A stretch of 64,000 nucleotides of DNA from Epilithonimonas caeni DSM 17710 (GCF_000426465.1 NZ_KE384528.1:239698-303697), one strand, 5' to 3'; numbered from the stretch's first letter, positions 16,178 through 25,653 are shown. Notes: a model not told the origin generated them from the letters alone. Numbers and translations: made by a program.

Positions 16178-18400
16178 ATGAACAAAAAATTACTATTTTC
16201 AGTAGGGGTAATGTTCTCGGGAATGCTATTCTCACAGAAGAATTACTGGAAGCAGGTTTCAGCTGTTGACAACAGATCAGCTGTTTATGATAAAACTGCA
16301 ACACCATCAAAGTATAAGCTATATAAGCTAAACGTAGATGAAATAAAAGTTGATCTTGCAAAAGCGCCTAAACGTTTTTCCAACGATGAATCATTGGTAC
16401 TAAAATTCCCGACAGCAGAAGGAAAGCTAGTAGATTATGTAATCCAGGAAGCATCTGTTATGGATCCTGTCCTACAGGCAAAATATCCTAATTTAAGATC
16501 ATATTTAGGCTACGAAAAAGGCAATTCCGGAAATTCTATCCGTTTCAGTGTATCTCCATATGATGGGGTCAATGTAATGTATTACAATTCTGGAAAAACA
16601 GCCTATTTAGATGCTTATACACAGGATAAATCTACTTATATGGTCTATAATCGTGAAGATCTTGGCCCTAATTTGGAAGGATTTGTTTGTGGATATAAAA
16701 ATTCAGAGGAAGAAACGATAGCAGATCCAACACCTCAATCTTTGGTACAAGATGGGCAATTCAGAAATTACCGCCTTGCATTAGCCACGACGATGGAATA
16801 TTCCCGATACCATATCAATAGAGCTGGTTTAAGCGGTGGAACAATAGCCCAAAAAAAGGAAGCTGTACTTGCAGCCATGAACACAACCATGACAAGGGTA
16901 AATGGGGTTTACGAAAAAACCATTTCCCTTACCATGACCATGATCGCTAACAATGATGTCTTACTTTCAATAGATGTTGATGCCTATGGACCTGGCTTTA
17001 CAAATAATGACGGGTATGCACTCCTTGATGAGAATCAGGCCTTCATAGATGCAACAATTGGAAGCTCGGCATATGACATCGGACATATCTTCAGTACTGG
17101 CGGTGGAGGTGTTGCTCAGTTAAGATCACCATGTACTGCAAGCAAGGCCCGTGGTGTCACAGGTCGTTCCGCACCTAGAACAGATGCTTTTGACATTGAC
17201 TATGTTGCACATGAAATGGGGCACCAGTGGGGCGCTCAACACACTTTTGATAACTCTTGTGATAATAACAGAAGTGCAGCTACTTCTGTAGAGCCTGGTA
17301 GTGGTAGTACAATTATGGCCTACGCCGGCATATGCGCACCAAATGTACAAAACAATAGCGATGCTTATTTCCATGTGGTAAGTGTCAACCAAATGTATAG
17401 TAATATTACAACAGGTACTGGTTCAGGATGTGGAGTGAAAACAGCCAATAATAATCAAGTTCCTGTAATCCAAGCTTTGACCAATTATTCCATACCTTAC
17501 GGAACTGCATTTGTGTTAACAGGAACTGCTACTGACCCGGATGGAGATGCCTTGACTTACCTTTGGGAGCAGACCAACACAAGAAATACAACTACATCTA
17601 CTGTACCGACTGCGACACAAGCTTCAGGAGCTGTATTCAGATCTTACACGCCTACAGTATCTACTTCTCGCTATTTCCCTATGATGTCTGCGGTTGCAGC
17701 GGGAAATCTAGCACCAACCTGGGAAGTGATTCCAACTATCGAAAGAAATCTTAACTTCTCTCTTTTTGTAAATGACAACAAAGCAACAGGAAATCAAGCA
17801 GCTAGAGCCAACATGGTTGTTACCATTGCTGGTACAGGACCTTTTAAAGTGACTTCACAATCTGCTGCAGCTAATTATAATGGAGGTTCTTCTCTTGCTG
17901 TAACTTGGGATGTGGCAGGTACTACAGCAGCACCTATCAATACACAAAATGTCCAGATCTTATTATCATCTGACAATGGATTGACCTATCCTACAGTTCT
18001 TGCAGAGAGCGTTCCAAATACAGGAACTGCCAGCGTAATTCTTCCAAATGAAGATAATTCCAATGCGAGAATCATGGTAAAGGCCGTTGACAATATTTAT
18101 TTCGCTGTTAATGCTACGAGATTCAACATCAACAAAGTTCTTGCAGTTAACGAGTCCGCATTTGAGAAAGGATTTGCAATCTATCCAAACCCGGCTAAAG
18201 GAGAAGTAAACATCTCTCTGAACAAAGCTACAAAAGGTGCAACTTACCAAATTGTTGACCTTTCTGGAAAACTAGTTTCAAATGGCTCTTTGGAAAATGA
18301 AAAAACTCAAGTGAATATCTCTAACTTAAAAACAGGAACTTACAGAATTGTAATTTCCAATAACGGAGAAACAACCAGCAAAAATCTTATTGTCAAATAA
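16178..18400 (+). CDS. Secreted reprolysin-like zinc metallopeptidase with T9SS sorting domain
   Basis: This 740-residue enzyme has a signal peptide (MNKKLLFSVGVMFSGMLFSQ), a propeptide-like N-terminal region of about 190 residues, and a metzincin catalytic domain. The zinc site is HEMGHQWGAQH (HExxHxxGxxH, about residues 346-356), with a likely Met-turn at SGSTIMAYAGIC. A PKD/cadherin-like domain follows (TATDPDGDALTYLWEQ), then a beta domain and a type A T9SS sorting domain (FAIYPNPAKGEVNIS ... GTYRIVISNNGE). It should act outside the cell on proteins. A bidirectional terminator follows. Confidence 0.9.
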   Translation: MNKKLLFSVGVMFSGMLFSQKNYWKQVSAVDNRSAVYDKTATPSKYKLYKLNVDEIKVDLAKAPKRFSNDESLVLKFPTAEGKLVDYVIQEASVMDPVLQAKYPNLRSYLGYEKGNSGNSIRFSVSPYDGVNVMYYNSGKTAYLDAYTQDKSTYMVYNREDLGPNLEGFVCGYKNSEEETIADPTPQSLVQDGQFRNYRLALATTMEYSRYHINRAGLSGGTIAQKKEAVLAAMNTTMTRVNGVYEKTISLTMTMIANNDVLLSIDVDAYGPGFTNNDGYALLDENQAFIDATIGSSAYDIGHIFSTGGGGVAQLRSPCTASKARGVTGRSAPRTDAFDIDYVAHEMGHQWGAQHTFDNSCDNNRSAATSVEPGSGSTIMAYAGICAPNVQNNSDAYFHVVSVNQMYSNITTGTGSGCGVKTANNNQVPVIQALTNYSIPYGTAFVLTGTATDPDGDALTYLWEQTNTRNTTTSTVPTATQASGAVFRSYTPTVSTSRYFPMMSAVAAGNLAPTWEVIPTIERNLNFSLFVNDNKATGNQAARANMVVTIAGTGPFKVTSQSAAANYNGGSSLAVTWDVAGTTAAPINTQNVQILLSSDNGLTYPTVLAESVPNTGTASVILPNEDNSNARIMVKAVDNIYFAVNATRFNINKVLAVNESAFEKGFAIYPNPAKGEVNISLNKATKGATYQIVDLSGKLVSNGSLENEKTQVNISNLKTGTYRIVISNNGETTSKNLIVK

Positions 18401-18420
18401 GTAATGAAACTATGAAATAA

Positions 18421-18452
18421 AAAACCAACTTCAAAAGAAGTTGGTTTTTTTA
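18421..18452. terminator. Bidirectional terminator
   Basis: The stem AAACCAACTTC / GAAGTTGGTTT has A/T runs on both sides. It separates the plus-strand metallopeptidase from the convergent porin-like gene. Confidence 0.85.
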
Positions 18453-18479
18453 TGTTTAAAAATCATCAATCCAAATAAA

Positions 18480-19070
18480 TTAGAACCCGTATTGCAATCC
18501 TATTTGGAAACCGCTATTTCTGAGTTGCTTATCACTATTATTCCAGCTTGTGGAACCATTTTTCTTGATATCAGTAAAACCAACGATATATCTAGCCCCA
18601 ATTGCCATATTATTAAATTTAAATCCCAATCCAATCCCTCCACTCAGATCTAGCTGATTATAGGCGTCCTTATCTTTTTCAATAATAGTTTTGCTATCGC
18701 TTTCGTATTTATTCTTGTTACCCACCAAAACTCCAAACTGAGGGCCACCTTCCACGTAAAATTTGGGAATCAATTCGAACTGAAACATAATGGGCATCGC
18801 CACGTAATTAAGATTCAAAGTATGAGAAGTATTTCCATTTTCGTACTTCACTCCCATATTGTTATAGATCAGCTCCGGTTGGATACTAAGCAGTGCATTA
18901 ACTGGGGCATTCATATAAGCACCTACATAAAAACCAATTTTAGAATTTTTATCTCCCCAGCTATTTTCTTTACTGACCGTAGAAATATTGGCTCCTCCTT
19001 TCACTCCAAATGATTGGGAATAAGCCAAAGACATAACACTAAGCCCCAACAATCCAAAAATTTTCTTCAT
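18480..19070 (-). CDS. Small outer-membrane beta-barrel protein (porin family)
   Basis: The 196-residue protein has a signal peptide (MKKIFGLLGLSVMSLAYSQS) and starts its barrel with FGVKGGANISTVSK, the hallmark of the PF13568-like outer-membrane barrel family. Repeated amphipathic strands follow (LLSIQPELIYNNMGVKY, YVAMPIMFQFELIPKFYVEG, GGIGLGFKFNNMAIGARY) and the last residue is Phe, as usual for outer-membrane barrels. It is a paralogue of the neighbour at 19164-19844. The function is unknown; it may be structural or adhesive. Confidence 0.85.
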   Translation of the reverse strand: MKKIFGLLGLSVMSLAYSQSFGVKGGANISTVSKENSWGDKNSKIGFYVGAYMNAPVNALLSIQPELIYNNMGVKYENGNTSHTLNLNYVAMPIMFQFELIPKFYVEGGPQFGVLVGNKNKYESDSKTIIEKDKDAYNQLDLSGGIGLGFKFNNMAIGARYIVGFTDIKKNGSTSWNNSDKQLRNSGFQIGLQYGF

Positions 19071-19110
19071 ATATAATTGTTTATGAATAACAAAAATATA
19101 AATTATGAAA

Positions 19111-19138
19111 TAAAAAAGACCGATAAATTCGGTCTTTT
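19111..19138 (-). terminator. Terminator of the upstream porin-like gene
   Basis: The stem AAAGACCGA / TCGGTCTTT is followed by T's on the minus strand. It separates the two porin-like genes, so each is probably transcribed on its own. Confidence 0.8.
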
Positions 19139-19163
19139 AGTAATATTTAATATTTTATGATTT

Positions 19164-19844
19164 TTAGAATTTGAAATAAACCCCAGCTTGGAATGTATTA
19201 TTCCTATTTTTATCACCGTCATTTTGAAGAGATGTATTGCCATCGGTATTTCTATCTTTCTTATTGATATCAGTAAAACCTGCAACATATCTAGCATTGA
19301 TACCAAAATTTGGTGTAATATCATAACCAAGTCCTAAAGCCGCTCCCATATTAAAACCTGAGTAATAATCTTTAAGATCCTCTGATGTATTTGTAGAAGA
19401 ATCGTCAGGAGAACCATTGACATAGGTCGTATTTATATCTTTTGCTTTTGCACTAGTTAAAAAACCAAATTCAGGGCCTGCTTCAATATAAAATGCAGGT
19501 GTTGCTCTAAACTGGAACATAATTGGAACAGTAATGTAATCCAAATTCAACTTAGCTGTTGATCTTGCTTCATAAGTATTTCCTAAAAAAGTCGTAGAAT
19601 ATTTATTTGTCACTTTTGAGCCCATCTGGCTATACATAACCTCTGGCTGGATACTGAATTGCTCAGAGACAGGTATATTTACAAAAGCACCACCTGCAAA
19701 ACCAACTTTAGACTTGGCATCGTCATATCCGTCCTTAGAAATTGATGCTACGTTAATACCTGCTTTTAAACCAAATTGCGGAGTAGTTTGAGCGAATGCA
19801 AACGTTCCTGCTACCAAACCTAATCCTAAAAATAACTTTTTCAT
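19164..19844 (-). CDS. Outer-membrane beta-barrel protein (porin family), paralogue
   Basis: This 226-residue barrel protein (signal peptide MKKLFLGLGLVAGTFAFAQ) shares with its neighbour the opening FGLKAGINVASISKDG, the block FSIQPEVMYSQMGSKV, LDYITVPIMFQFRATPAFYIEAGPEFG and the ending GINARYVAGFTDINKKD ... YFKF. The pair arose by tandem duplication. Between barrel strands it carries a longer loop (NTTYVNGSPDDSSTNTSEDL) than its sister, probably exposed on the surface. Confidence 0.85.
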   Translation of the reverse strand: MKKLFLGLGLVAGTFAFAQTTPQFGLKAGINVASISKDGYDDAKSKVGFAGGAFVNIPVSEQFSIQPEVMYSQMGSKVTNKYSTTFLGNTYEARSTAKLNLDYITVPIMFQFRATPAFYIEAGPEFGFLTSAKAKDINTTYVNGSPDDSSTNTSEDLKDYYSGFNMGAALGLGYDITPNFGINARYVAGFTDINKKDRNTDGNTSLQNDGDKNRNNTFQAGVYFKF

Positions 19845-19990
19845 AATTTCAAATTTTAAATTTTGTTTTACGGGAAGGATACTTCCAAATTCTTTGCCAA
19901 AAAAATAAAACTTAAAACTATTTTTAAAAATTAAAATTATAAATAATTAATTATGAGTAGATTAAAAATACTATTCAATGAATAAAAATA

Positions 19991-21037
19991 TTAATTAGAA
20001 TTGATATTTTTATAAAAATCCAAGGCTAAAATGATTTGTTCTGCACTTAATTTTTGGTCAAAAAGACAAGACCCAATTCCATTTATCAATGAAAAATTGA
20101 TATTCCCATCCTGATTTTTTTTGTCGTTGAACATCAGATCTATAATAGCTCCATTCTTAAATTCTGATATATCGATGTATGGGAAAAATCTTTGAATCTT
20201 AGATATAATTGCAGATGAAACTTCAACGTCAATCAATCCGCAAAGTAAAGCTAAATGCGTTTCACAAATCATTCCCAATGCAACTGCTTCGCCGTGAGGA
20301 ATTAGATCTCCTTTTTTCAGAAATAGACTTTCCACGGCATGACCAATGGTATGCCCGAAGTTTAGGATCTTACGAACATTTTCTTCTTTAAAGTCTTTTG
20401 TTACCACTTCATTCTTGATCTCCATACTTCTATTAATGAATGGCGCAATATCTTCCGGCGTAATTTTGAATAATGAACTAAGGCCATTCCAATGATTAGA
20501 ATCTGCTATCAATCCGTGTTTCAGCATCTCTGCAAAACCGCTTCTCAATTCTTCAAATTTCAGGGTTTCTAAAAATTTTGGATAAAAGAAAATCGCTTCG
20601 GGCAATGCAAAAGTTCCAATGATATTTTTAAGATATTGATGGTCGATCCCTGTTTTTCCTCCTATTGATGCATCGCACATCGACAGCAAAGTTGTGGGAA
20701 CATTAATAAATTTGAAACCTCTTTTATAAGTTGAAGCCACAAAACCTCCCAAATCAGTAATGACTCCGCCGCCAAGATTGATGAGAAGCGACTTTCTGTC
20801 GGCTTCCATTTCGGAGAAGATCTCCCAAAGTTGGGTGGCTGTCTCTATGTTTTTATTTTCTTCGCCTGCTTCTATTTCGATGACCTCGAATGGCGCATCC
20901 GTTTCCAGATTAGGAAGCAGAATCGGAAGGCAATGGTTGTGGGTGTTCTCATCCACCAAAATAAAAATCTTACTTGGATTAATTTGGCTTATATATTCAT
21001 TAAGATTCGTGAAATCTTTATCAAGTTCTTTTATCAT
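19991..21037 (-). CDS. aroB: 3-dehydroquinate synthase
   Basis: This 348-residue NAD- and metal-dependent enzyme makes 3-dehydroquinate in the shikimate pathway. It shows the NAD-binding GGGVITDLGGFVAST (about residues 89-103), the FINVPTTLLSMCDASIGGKTGID stretch (about 112-134), metal-binding histidines in GHTIGHAVES and GEAVALGM. The length is usual for bacterial AroB. It is followed downstream by the porin-like genes and preceded by the DUF4476 gene, all on the minus strand but separated by terminators or long gaps. Confidence 0.95.
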   Translation of the reverse strand: MIKELDKDFTNLNEYISQINPSKIFILVDENTHNHCLPILLPNLETDAPFEVIEIEAGEENKNIETATQLWEIFSEMEADRKSLLINLGGGVITDLGGFVASTYKRGFKFINVPTTLLSMCDASIGGKTGIDHQYLKNIIGTFALPEAIFFYPKFLETLKFEELRSGFAEMLKHGLIADSNHWNGLSSLFKITPEDIAPFINRSMEIKNEVVTKDFKEENVRKILNFGHTIGHAVESLFLKKGDLIPHGEAVALGMICETHLALLCGLIDVEVSSAIISKIQRFFPYIDISEFKNGAIIDLMFNDKKNQDGNINFSLINGIGSCLFDQKLSAEQIILALDFYKNINSN

Positions 21038-21123
21038 GACTCAAATTTTAACAAAAGTAAGAACAAAAAATAAGTATATAGATATCAGATGTCAGATATC
21101 AGGTAACAATTTCTCTGTACAAA

Positions 21124-21150
21124 TAAAAAAGAGAAGCAATTGCCTCTCTC
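21124..21150 (-). terminator. Terminator of the DUF4476 gene
   Basis: The stem GAGAGGC / GCTTCTC (with A/T-rich centre) is followed on the minus strand by TTTTTTATTT just after the stop. Confidence 0.75.
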
Positions 21151-21154
21151 TGAT

Positions 21155-22096
21155 CTATTGTTTTGAAATATAATCCCGTAATTCCTGAGCCGAACTCTGA
21201 AATTGGAAAGCAGGATAGACCACAAAATAATTGACAGGGTCCACACATCTGGAATAAGAATATTTGGCAACCTCTACTCTATCTTTGTCATAAGTCAAAA
21301 CTTCGAGAAGGGATTTTATCTGCTCAGATGTTGCCATAGCATTTCTCAGCTGCTGCTTGATGACGGAAACTTTATCATCTGCAAATTTGGTGTTTTTAAC
21401 GACTTGCAAAAAGGCATTAAAACTCGCACTATTCATCACGTTGCCATAATAATTTCCTTGGTTGTTCCCATTGTAGCCACCTTGGTTTCCTGTTCCGTAA
21501 TAAGGGTCCCATTGTCCAGAATTACCATTGTTGTATGGAGAATTCCACATATCATTCCAGATATCACCATAATTGTCATAAGCTTGGTTTTGAAGCTGAT
21601 AAGTCCCCAAAAGATACAACCCACGATTACTAAAGAAATCCAAGACCAATCTGGAATTGTTACGAACATTAACTCTTGTCCTATAAAGCAAATATCCGTT
21701 TCCATAAACAGAAATTGGAACCAAACCTGGAATGATATCAAAAAATCTATATTTTCCGGAAGAATTCGCAGACATCTGGTCGCCAACTTCCACTGTGTAG
21801 AAGCCTCGCTCAGGGATTCTCAAGAATATCTCCGCGTAGCCATAACCGTAATTTTGATTCCAGTCGTAACTCGGATCTGGTCTGTTGTTGGGAGTATTAT
21901 TGTTATTATTCGGGTTGGTTCTGTAATTTGAATTATCTAATGTTCCATTACCTCTTTTTCCAGATGTTTCCGGTTTGCGAGTCTGCATTTCGCTTTTAGA
22001 AGCTTCATTTTTCAAAAGTTCGCCAGCTTTTCCTGCTTCTTGAGCAAAAATTGCTAAACTCAAAAGAAAAACACAAGTAGTAAATATTTTTTTCAT
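21155..22096 (-). CDS. Exported DUF4476 protein with Asn/Gly-rich linker
   Basis: This 313-residue protein has a signal peptide (MKKIFTTCVFLLSLAIFAQE), then a basic, Asn/Pro-rich segment (NNNNTPNNRPD), a small beta domain (YGYAEIFLRIPERGFYTVEVG), a Gly/Asn/Tyr-rich linker, and a C-terminal DUF4476 helical domain (ASFNAFLQVVKNTKFADDKV ... LLEVLTYDKDRVEVAKY ... CVDPVNYFVVYPAF). Function unknown. The C-terminal domain is common in Bacteroidota exported proteins. It stands alone between aroB and the LRR-like gene. Confidence 0.75.
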   Translation of the reverse strand: MKKIFTTCVFLLSLAIFAQEAGKAGELLKNEASKSEMQTRKPETSGKRGNGTLDNSNYRTNPNNNNNTPNNRPDPSYDWNQNYGYGYAEIFLRIPERGFYTVEVGDQMSANSSGKYRFFDIIPGLVPISVYGNGYLLYRTRVNVRNNSRLVLDFFSNRGLYLLGTYQLQNQAYDNYGDIWNDMWNSPYNNGNSGQWDPYYGTGNQGGYNGNNQGNYYGNVMNSASFNAFLQVVKNTKFADDKVSVIKQQLRNAMATSEQIKSLLEVLTYDKDRVEVAKYSYSRCVDPVNYFVVYPAFQFQSSAQELRDYISKQ

Positions 22097-22210
22097 AGTT
22101 AATAATTTATTTTATAATATCTAGTCTAATTCTACAAATATGCCAAATTATTAATTAAAATACTCACTTTTATAAATAAAAATTTAACATCCTGACTGTG
22201 AAGTAATTAA

Positions 22211-22242
22211 AATAAAAAAGAGAAGTAAAACTGCTTCTCTTT
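22211..22242 (-). terminator. Terminator of the LRR-like T9SS gene
   Basis: The stem AGAGAAGCAG / ACTTCTCT (minus strand) is followed by a T run. Sequence is similar to the terminator at 23341-23372. Confidence 0.75.
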
Positions 22243-22272
22243 TATTAATTTTAAAAAGTTAAAATTTTCATT

Positions 22273-23316
22273 CTATTCTTTTATAAATTTAGTTTTTAGA
22301 GATTTACCATTAATTGAAAGATTTAAATAATAAATTCCAGATTGAAGCTTTGAAATATTAATTTTATTTTGATTGAGGTCTGGAGATGAAACCAACCTTC
22401 CCAATTCATCAAGAATTTGAATCTTTTCAATCTTTTCATTAATATCTAATTTTAAAAAATCTTTCGCAGGGTTTGGTACAACCCTAAACGATATTTTAGG
22501 TATTTCTTCGGTTGCAATCAGACAATTATCTGCCAAGATATTAGTTGGTATATTATTTTGAATAAGATTGTCTCTATATTCGTCTGCCTCGAAGCAGTTT
22601 ACAGTAAGATTATTTAAACCCGCCAAAGTATCAGGTTCGGGATAACTTCTACAAATTGCTGTCACTTGATAAAACGAATAAAATGGACATTGGCTCTGGT
22701 CAGCCAACATAGCCCAAATAGTAATCATTCCGCTCTGAAGGTTTAAGTTTTTTAATGGATTTCCATAATATCCGTAGAGAGCATATCCTTCAGTACCAGA
22801 ATTTCTTGCTGATTGACTAAGGTCTAAATTAGCCAACAGATTATTTGCGCATTGAATAATAAATAAACTTCCTACATCTTCAAAATTTATAAATTGGCTT
22901 ATTTTATTGTTATGACAATAAATCTGAGTCAATTTTGTCAAATTTTTAAAATCTATTGAAGTCAAATTATTATTTTTACACTCCAAAATTTTCAGGTTTT
23001 TGAAATAATTAATACCTTCAATTGAATCAATATTAAAATATTTATTGCTTGAAAACTGAATATAATTAAGGGGTGAATTTGCCCCATCAATAGAAATTTT
23101 ACTAATATTCAAAGCTTCTTGAACATCAATTTCGCCATCCTGATTTTGGTCGATAACAGTAGGATTCCCATTTAAATCTGATGCTACCATATTGTAGTAA
23201 TTAGTTGTACTCGATTCTAGTAATCTTGCTTTGAACTTCGGGTCTGGAAAATTAATGATTTGGCTGAAAAAAATCTGAGAGCAAAAAAGTAGAAAAAAGA
23301 AGTATTTTTTTTTCAT
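22273..23316 (-). CDS. Secreted LRR-like protein with EF-hand-like loop and T9SS sorting domain
   Basis: The 347-residue protein has a signal peptide (KKKYFFFLLFCSQIFFSQ), an EF-hand or dockerin-like calcium loop (DQNQDGEIDVQEAL, about residues 56-69) and short leucine-rich-repeat turns (NLKILECKNNNLTSID, LTQIYCHNNKISQF, IQCANNLLANLDLS). The end is a type A T9SS sorting domain (FRVVPNPAKDFLKLDI ... LQSGIYYLNLSINGKSL). It is likely a surface or secreted binding protein. No enzyme motif is seen. Confidence 0.8.
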   Translation of the reverse strand: MKKKYFFFLLFCSQIFFSQIINFPDPKFKARLLESSTTNYYNMVASDLNGNPTVIDQNQDGEIDVQEALNISKISIDGANSPLNYIQFSSNKYFNIDSIEGINYFKNLKILECKNNNLTSIDFKNLTKLTQIYCHNNKISQFINFEDVGSLFIIQCANNLLANLDLSQSARNSGTEGYALYGYYGNPLKNLNLQSGMITIWAMLADQSQCPFYSFYQVTAICRSYPEPDTLAGLNNLTVNCFEADEYRDNLIQNNIPTNILADNCLIATEEIPKISFRVVPNPAKDFLKLDINEKIEKIQILDELGRLVSSPDLNQNKINISKLQSGIYYLNLSINGKSLKTKFIKE

Positions 23317-23340
23317 AATTAGTTTATTTTCAACTAAATT

Positions 23341-23372
23341 AATAAAAAAAAAGAAGCAAAACTGCTTCTCTT
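23341..23372 (-). terminator. Terminator of lpdA
   Basis: The stem AGAAGCA.. / ..TGCTTCT is followed on the minus strand by a run of T's, about 25 bases after the lpdA stop. Confidence 0.75.
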
Positions 23373-23396
23373 TCTAAATATATTGATGTTAAAATC

Positions 23397-24800
23397 TTAC
23401 ATATGAATCGAACGCTTTCCAGTCGCATCCAAAGCTGCTTCTTTTACAGCTTCTGCATAAGTTGGATGTGCATGTGAACTTCTTGCGATGTCTTCTGCAC
23501 TTGCACGGAACTCCATTGCAATAACACCTTCCGCAACCAAGTCCGCAGCTCTTGCTCCAATCATATGGAAACCTAGAACCTCGTCAGTTTTTTCGTCAGC
23601 GATGATTTTCACAAATCCATCCGTATCGCCACTTGCCCGGCTTCTTCCCAAAGCTCTCATTGGGAAATTCCCAACTTTATAAGCAACACCTTCAGCTTTC
23701 AATTGCTCTTCGGTTTTACCAACTCCAGCAACTTCTGGCCAAGTGTAAACAACACCCGGGATCAAATTATAATTGATGTGAGGTTTTTGTCCGGCCAGAA
23801 TCTCAGCAACCAAAGTTCCTTCTTCTTCCGCTTTGTGAGCCAACATTGCACCAGCTACAACATCTCCAATCGCATAGATGTTAGAAACATTAGTCTGGAG
23901 GTGGTCGTTTGTTTTCACTCGTCCTCTTTCATCAAGCTCTACACCAGCATTTTCCAGACCAAGTCCGTCTGTGTAAGGTCTTCTTCCAACAGAAACAAGA
24001 ACATAATCGCTTTCGTAAGTTACTTCCTCGCCCTTTTTATTTTTAGCTGTTACTTTTACAGAATCTCCATTTCTTTCCACCGCAGAAACCGCTGTAGAAA
24101 GTTCGAATTTCATTCCTTGTTTTCTAAGAACTTTTTGTAATTCTTTAGATAAACTTCCGTCCATCCCCGGGATGATCTTGTCCATAAACTCGACAACAGT
24201 TACCTGAGAACCCAATCTCAAATAAACAGAACCAAGTTCCAAACCAATAACTCCACCACCGATAACAACTAAATGTTTAGGAACTTCTTTCAAATTAAGA
24301 GCTTCTGTTGAAGTGATCACTCTTTCTTTATCAAGTGTAATGAATGGTAAGCTTGATGGTTTTGAACCAGTTGCGATGATCGTATATTTTGAATCGATAG
24401 TTTCTGATGAACCATCGTTTTTTGATACCTTGATTTGAGTTGCAGATTCGAAGCTTCCGACACCTTCAAAAACAGTGATCTTGTTTTTGTCCATCAGGAA
24501 GTTGATTCCTTTTGTGGTCTGCTCTACGACGCTATTTTTTCGCTCGATCATTTTTGCAAGATCTACTTTCGGCTCGTTGATGATGATTCCGTAATCAGCA
24601 AATTCATGCTTTGCCTTTTCGAAATGTTCAGAACTGTCAAGCAAAGCTTTGGAAGGGATACAACCTACGTTAAGGCAGGTTCCGCCCAAAGTAGGATATT
24701 TCTCAATAATTGCTGTTTTGAAACCCAATTGTGCAGCTCTGATGGCTGCTACATATCCGCCAGGACCAGAACCGATAACGGTTACATCAAATTGACTCAT
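23397..24800 (-). CDS. lpdA: Dihydrolipoyl dehydrogenase (E3)
   Basis: This 467-residue FAD enzyme reoxidises dihydrolipoamide of 2-oxoacid dehydrogenase complexes. It has FAD-binding VIGSGPGGYVAAIRAAQLG at the start, the redox disulfide GGTCLNVGCIPSK (about residues 40-52), the NAD-binding GGGVIGLELGSVYLRLG (about 181-197), YAIGDVV and the C-terminal catalytic HAHPTYAEA motif. The length is usual. It is transcribed alone and divergent from yggS. A -7 box TAAATTTG lies upstream at 24835-24842. Confidence 0.97.
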   Translation of the reverse strand: MSQFDVTVIGSGPGGYVAAIRAAQLGFKTAIIEKYPTLGGTCLNVGCIPSKALLDSSEHFEKAKHEFADYGIIINEPKVDLAKMIERKNSVVEQTTKGINFLMDKNKITVFEGVGSFESATQIKVSKNDGSSETIDSKYTIIATGSKPSSLPFITLDKERVITSTEALNLKEVPKHLVVIGGGVIGLELGSVYLRLGSQVTVVEFMDKIIPGMDGSLSKELQKVLRKQGMKFELSTAVSAVERNGDSVKVTAKNKKGEEVTYESDYVLVSVGRRPYTDGLGLENAGVELDERGRVKTNDHLQTNVSNIYAIGDVVAGAMLAHKAEEEGTLVAEILAGQKPHINYNLIPGVVYTWPEVAGVGKTEEQLKAEGVAYKVGNFPMRALGRSRASGDTDGFVKIIADEKTDEVLGFHMIGARAADLVAEGVIAMEFRASAEDIARSSHAHPTYAEAVKEAALDATGKRSIHM

Positions 24801-24834
24801 ATTTTTGTGATTATTATTCGAAATAAAATTTCAT

Positions 24835-24842
24835 CAAATTTA
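24835..24842 (-). promoter_or_regulatory. Candidate -7 box of lpdA
   Basis: TAAATTTG on the minus strand fits TAnnTTTG and lies 35 bases before the lpdA ATG. No well-spaced -33 TTG was found. Confidence 0.4.
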
Positions 24843-24890
24843 CGAATTTTAGACCAATTCTTAAACTGATTTTATAACATAATTAATCTC

Positions 24891-24898
24891 TATTTTTG
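24891..24898 (+). promoter_or_regulatory. Candidate -7 box of yggS
   Basis: TATTTTTG fits TAnnTTTG and lies 28 bases upstream of the chosen ATG at 24926. It overlaps the TTG that would otherwise extend the frame, which argues against the longer start. Confidence 0.45.
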
Positions 24899-24925
24899 CA
24901 TAAGATTTTTCTAAATTCAATTATA

Positions 24926-25579
24926 ATGTCAATCGAACAAAATTATCAAAATATCCTATCCCAGCTTCCTCAAAATGTAAAACTGGTTGCAGTTTCCAAA
25001 ACCAATCCGGCAGAGAAAATCAAGGAAGTTTATGATTTTGGGCAACGGGCTTTCGGAGAAAATAAAGTTCAGGAACTATTGGAAAAACAGCCAGTTCTTC
25101 CCAACGATATCGAATGGCATTTGATCGGACACCTTCAAACAAATAAAGTGAAATACATTGCCGGTTTTATTGCGATGATTGAAAGTATCGACAGCGAAAA
25201 GCTCTTGAAAGAAGTGGATAAAGAGGCGGCAAAAAACAATCGAAAAATCAAAGTTTTGCTTCAGGTCAAAATTGCTAAAGAAGATACTAAATTTGGTTTA
25301 ACGACAGATGAAGCGAAAGACATTTTCAATCAATATCTCGAAGGAGATTTTCCAAATATCGAAATCAACGGTTTGATGGGAATGGCAAGTTTTGTGGACA
25401 ATGAAACTCAAATCCGCGAAGAATTTTCGGTCTTGAAAAATCTCTTTGATGAATTATCACAACTAAAGCTTTTGGAAACTCTTTCAATGGGAATGAGTGG
25501 TGATTTTCCAATTGCAATAGGATCTGGCTCTAATTCGGTAAGAGTTGGCTCTGCGATTTTTGGAGAAAGGAATTATTAG
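24926..25579 (+). CDS. YggS family pyridoxal-phosphate homeostasis protein
   Basis: The protein binds pyridoxal phosphate and balances the free cofactor. Starting at ATG 24926 gives 217 residues (MSIEQNYQN...). Motifs are the PLP lysine in VAVSKTNP (about residues 25-32), FGENKVQE, WHLIGHLQTNKVKYI, GLMGMASF and the phosphate site SGDFPIAIGSGSNSVRVGSAIFG at the end. A longer frame from TTG 24896 exists but would start inside the likely promoter. It is divergent from lpdA and followed by a repeat-containing gap. Confidence 0.92.
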   Translation: MSIEQNYQNILSQLPQNVKLVAVSKTNPAEKIKEVYDFGQRAFGENKVQELLEKQPVLPNDIEWHLIGHLQTNKVKYIAGFIAMIESIDSEKLLKEVDKEAAKNNRKIKVLLQVKIAKEDTKFGLTTDEAKDIFNQYLEGDFPNIEINGLMGMASFVDNETQIREEFSVLKNLFDELSQLKLLETLSMGMSGDFPIAIGSGSNSVRVGSAIFGERNY

Positions 25580-25605
25580 TTGTTGGTTGTCAGTTGGTAA
25601 TTGAG

Positions 25606-25638
25606 GTCTTGTCAGGCTGAGGCTCTCGAAGCCTTTCT
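25606..25638. repeat. REP-like intergenic repeat
   Basis: GTCAGGCTGAGGCTCTCGAA followed by GCC resembles the GTCAGGCTGAG..TCGAAGCC repeats of flavobacterial gaps. It lies between the convergent yggS and GT4 genes. Confidence 0.5.
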
Positions 25639-25653
25639 AAAAGTTAACTTCCA

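Noticed and set aside
24896-24926. Longer yggS start at TTG
   Set aside because: The TTG lies in the likely promoter box TATTTTTG, and the ATG at 24926 gives the usual protein start.
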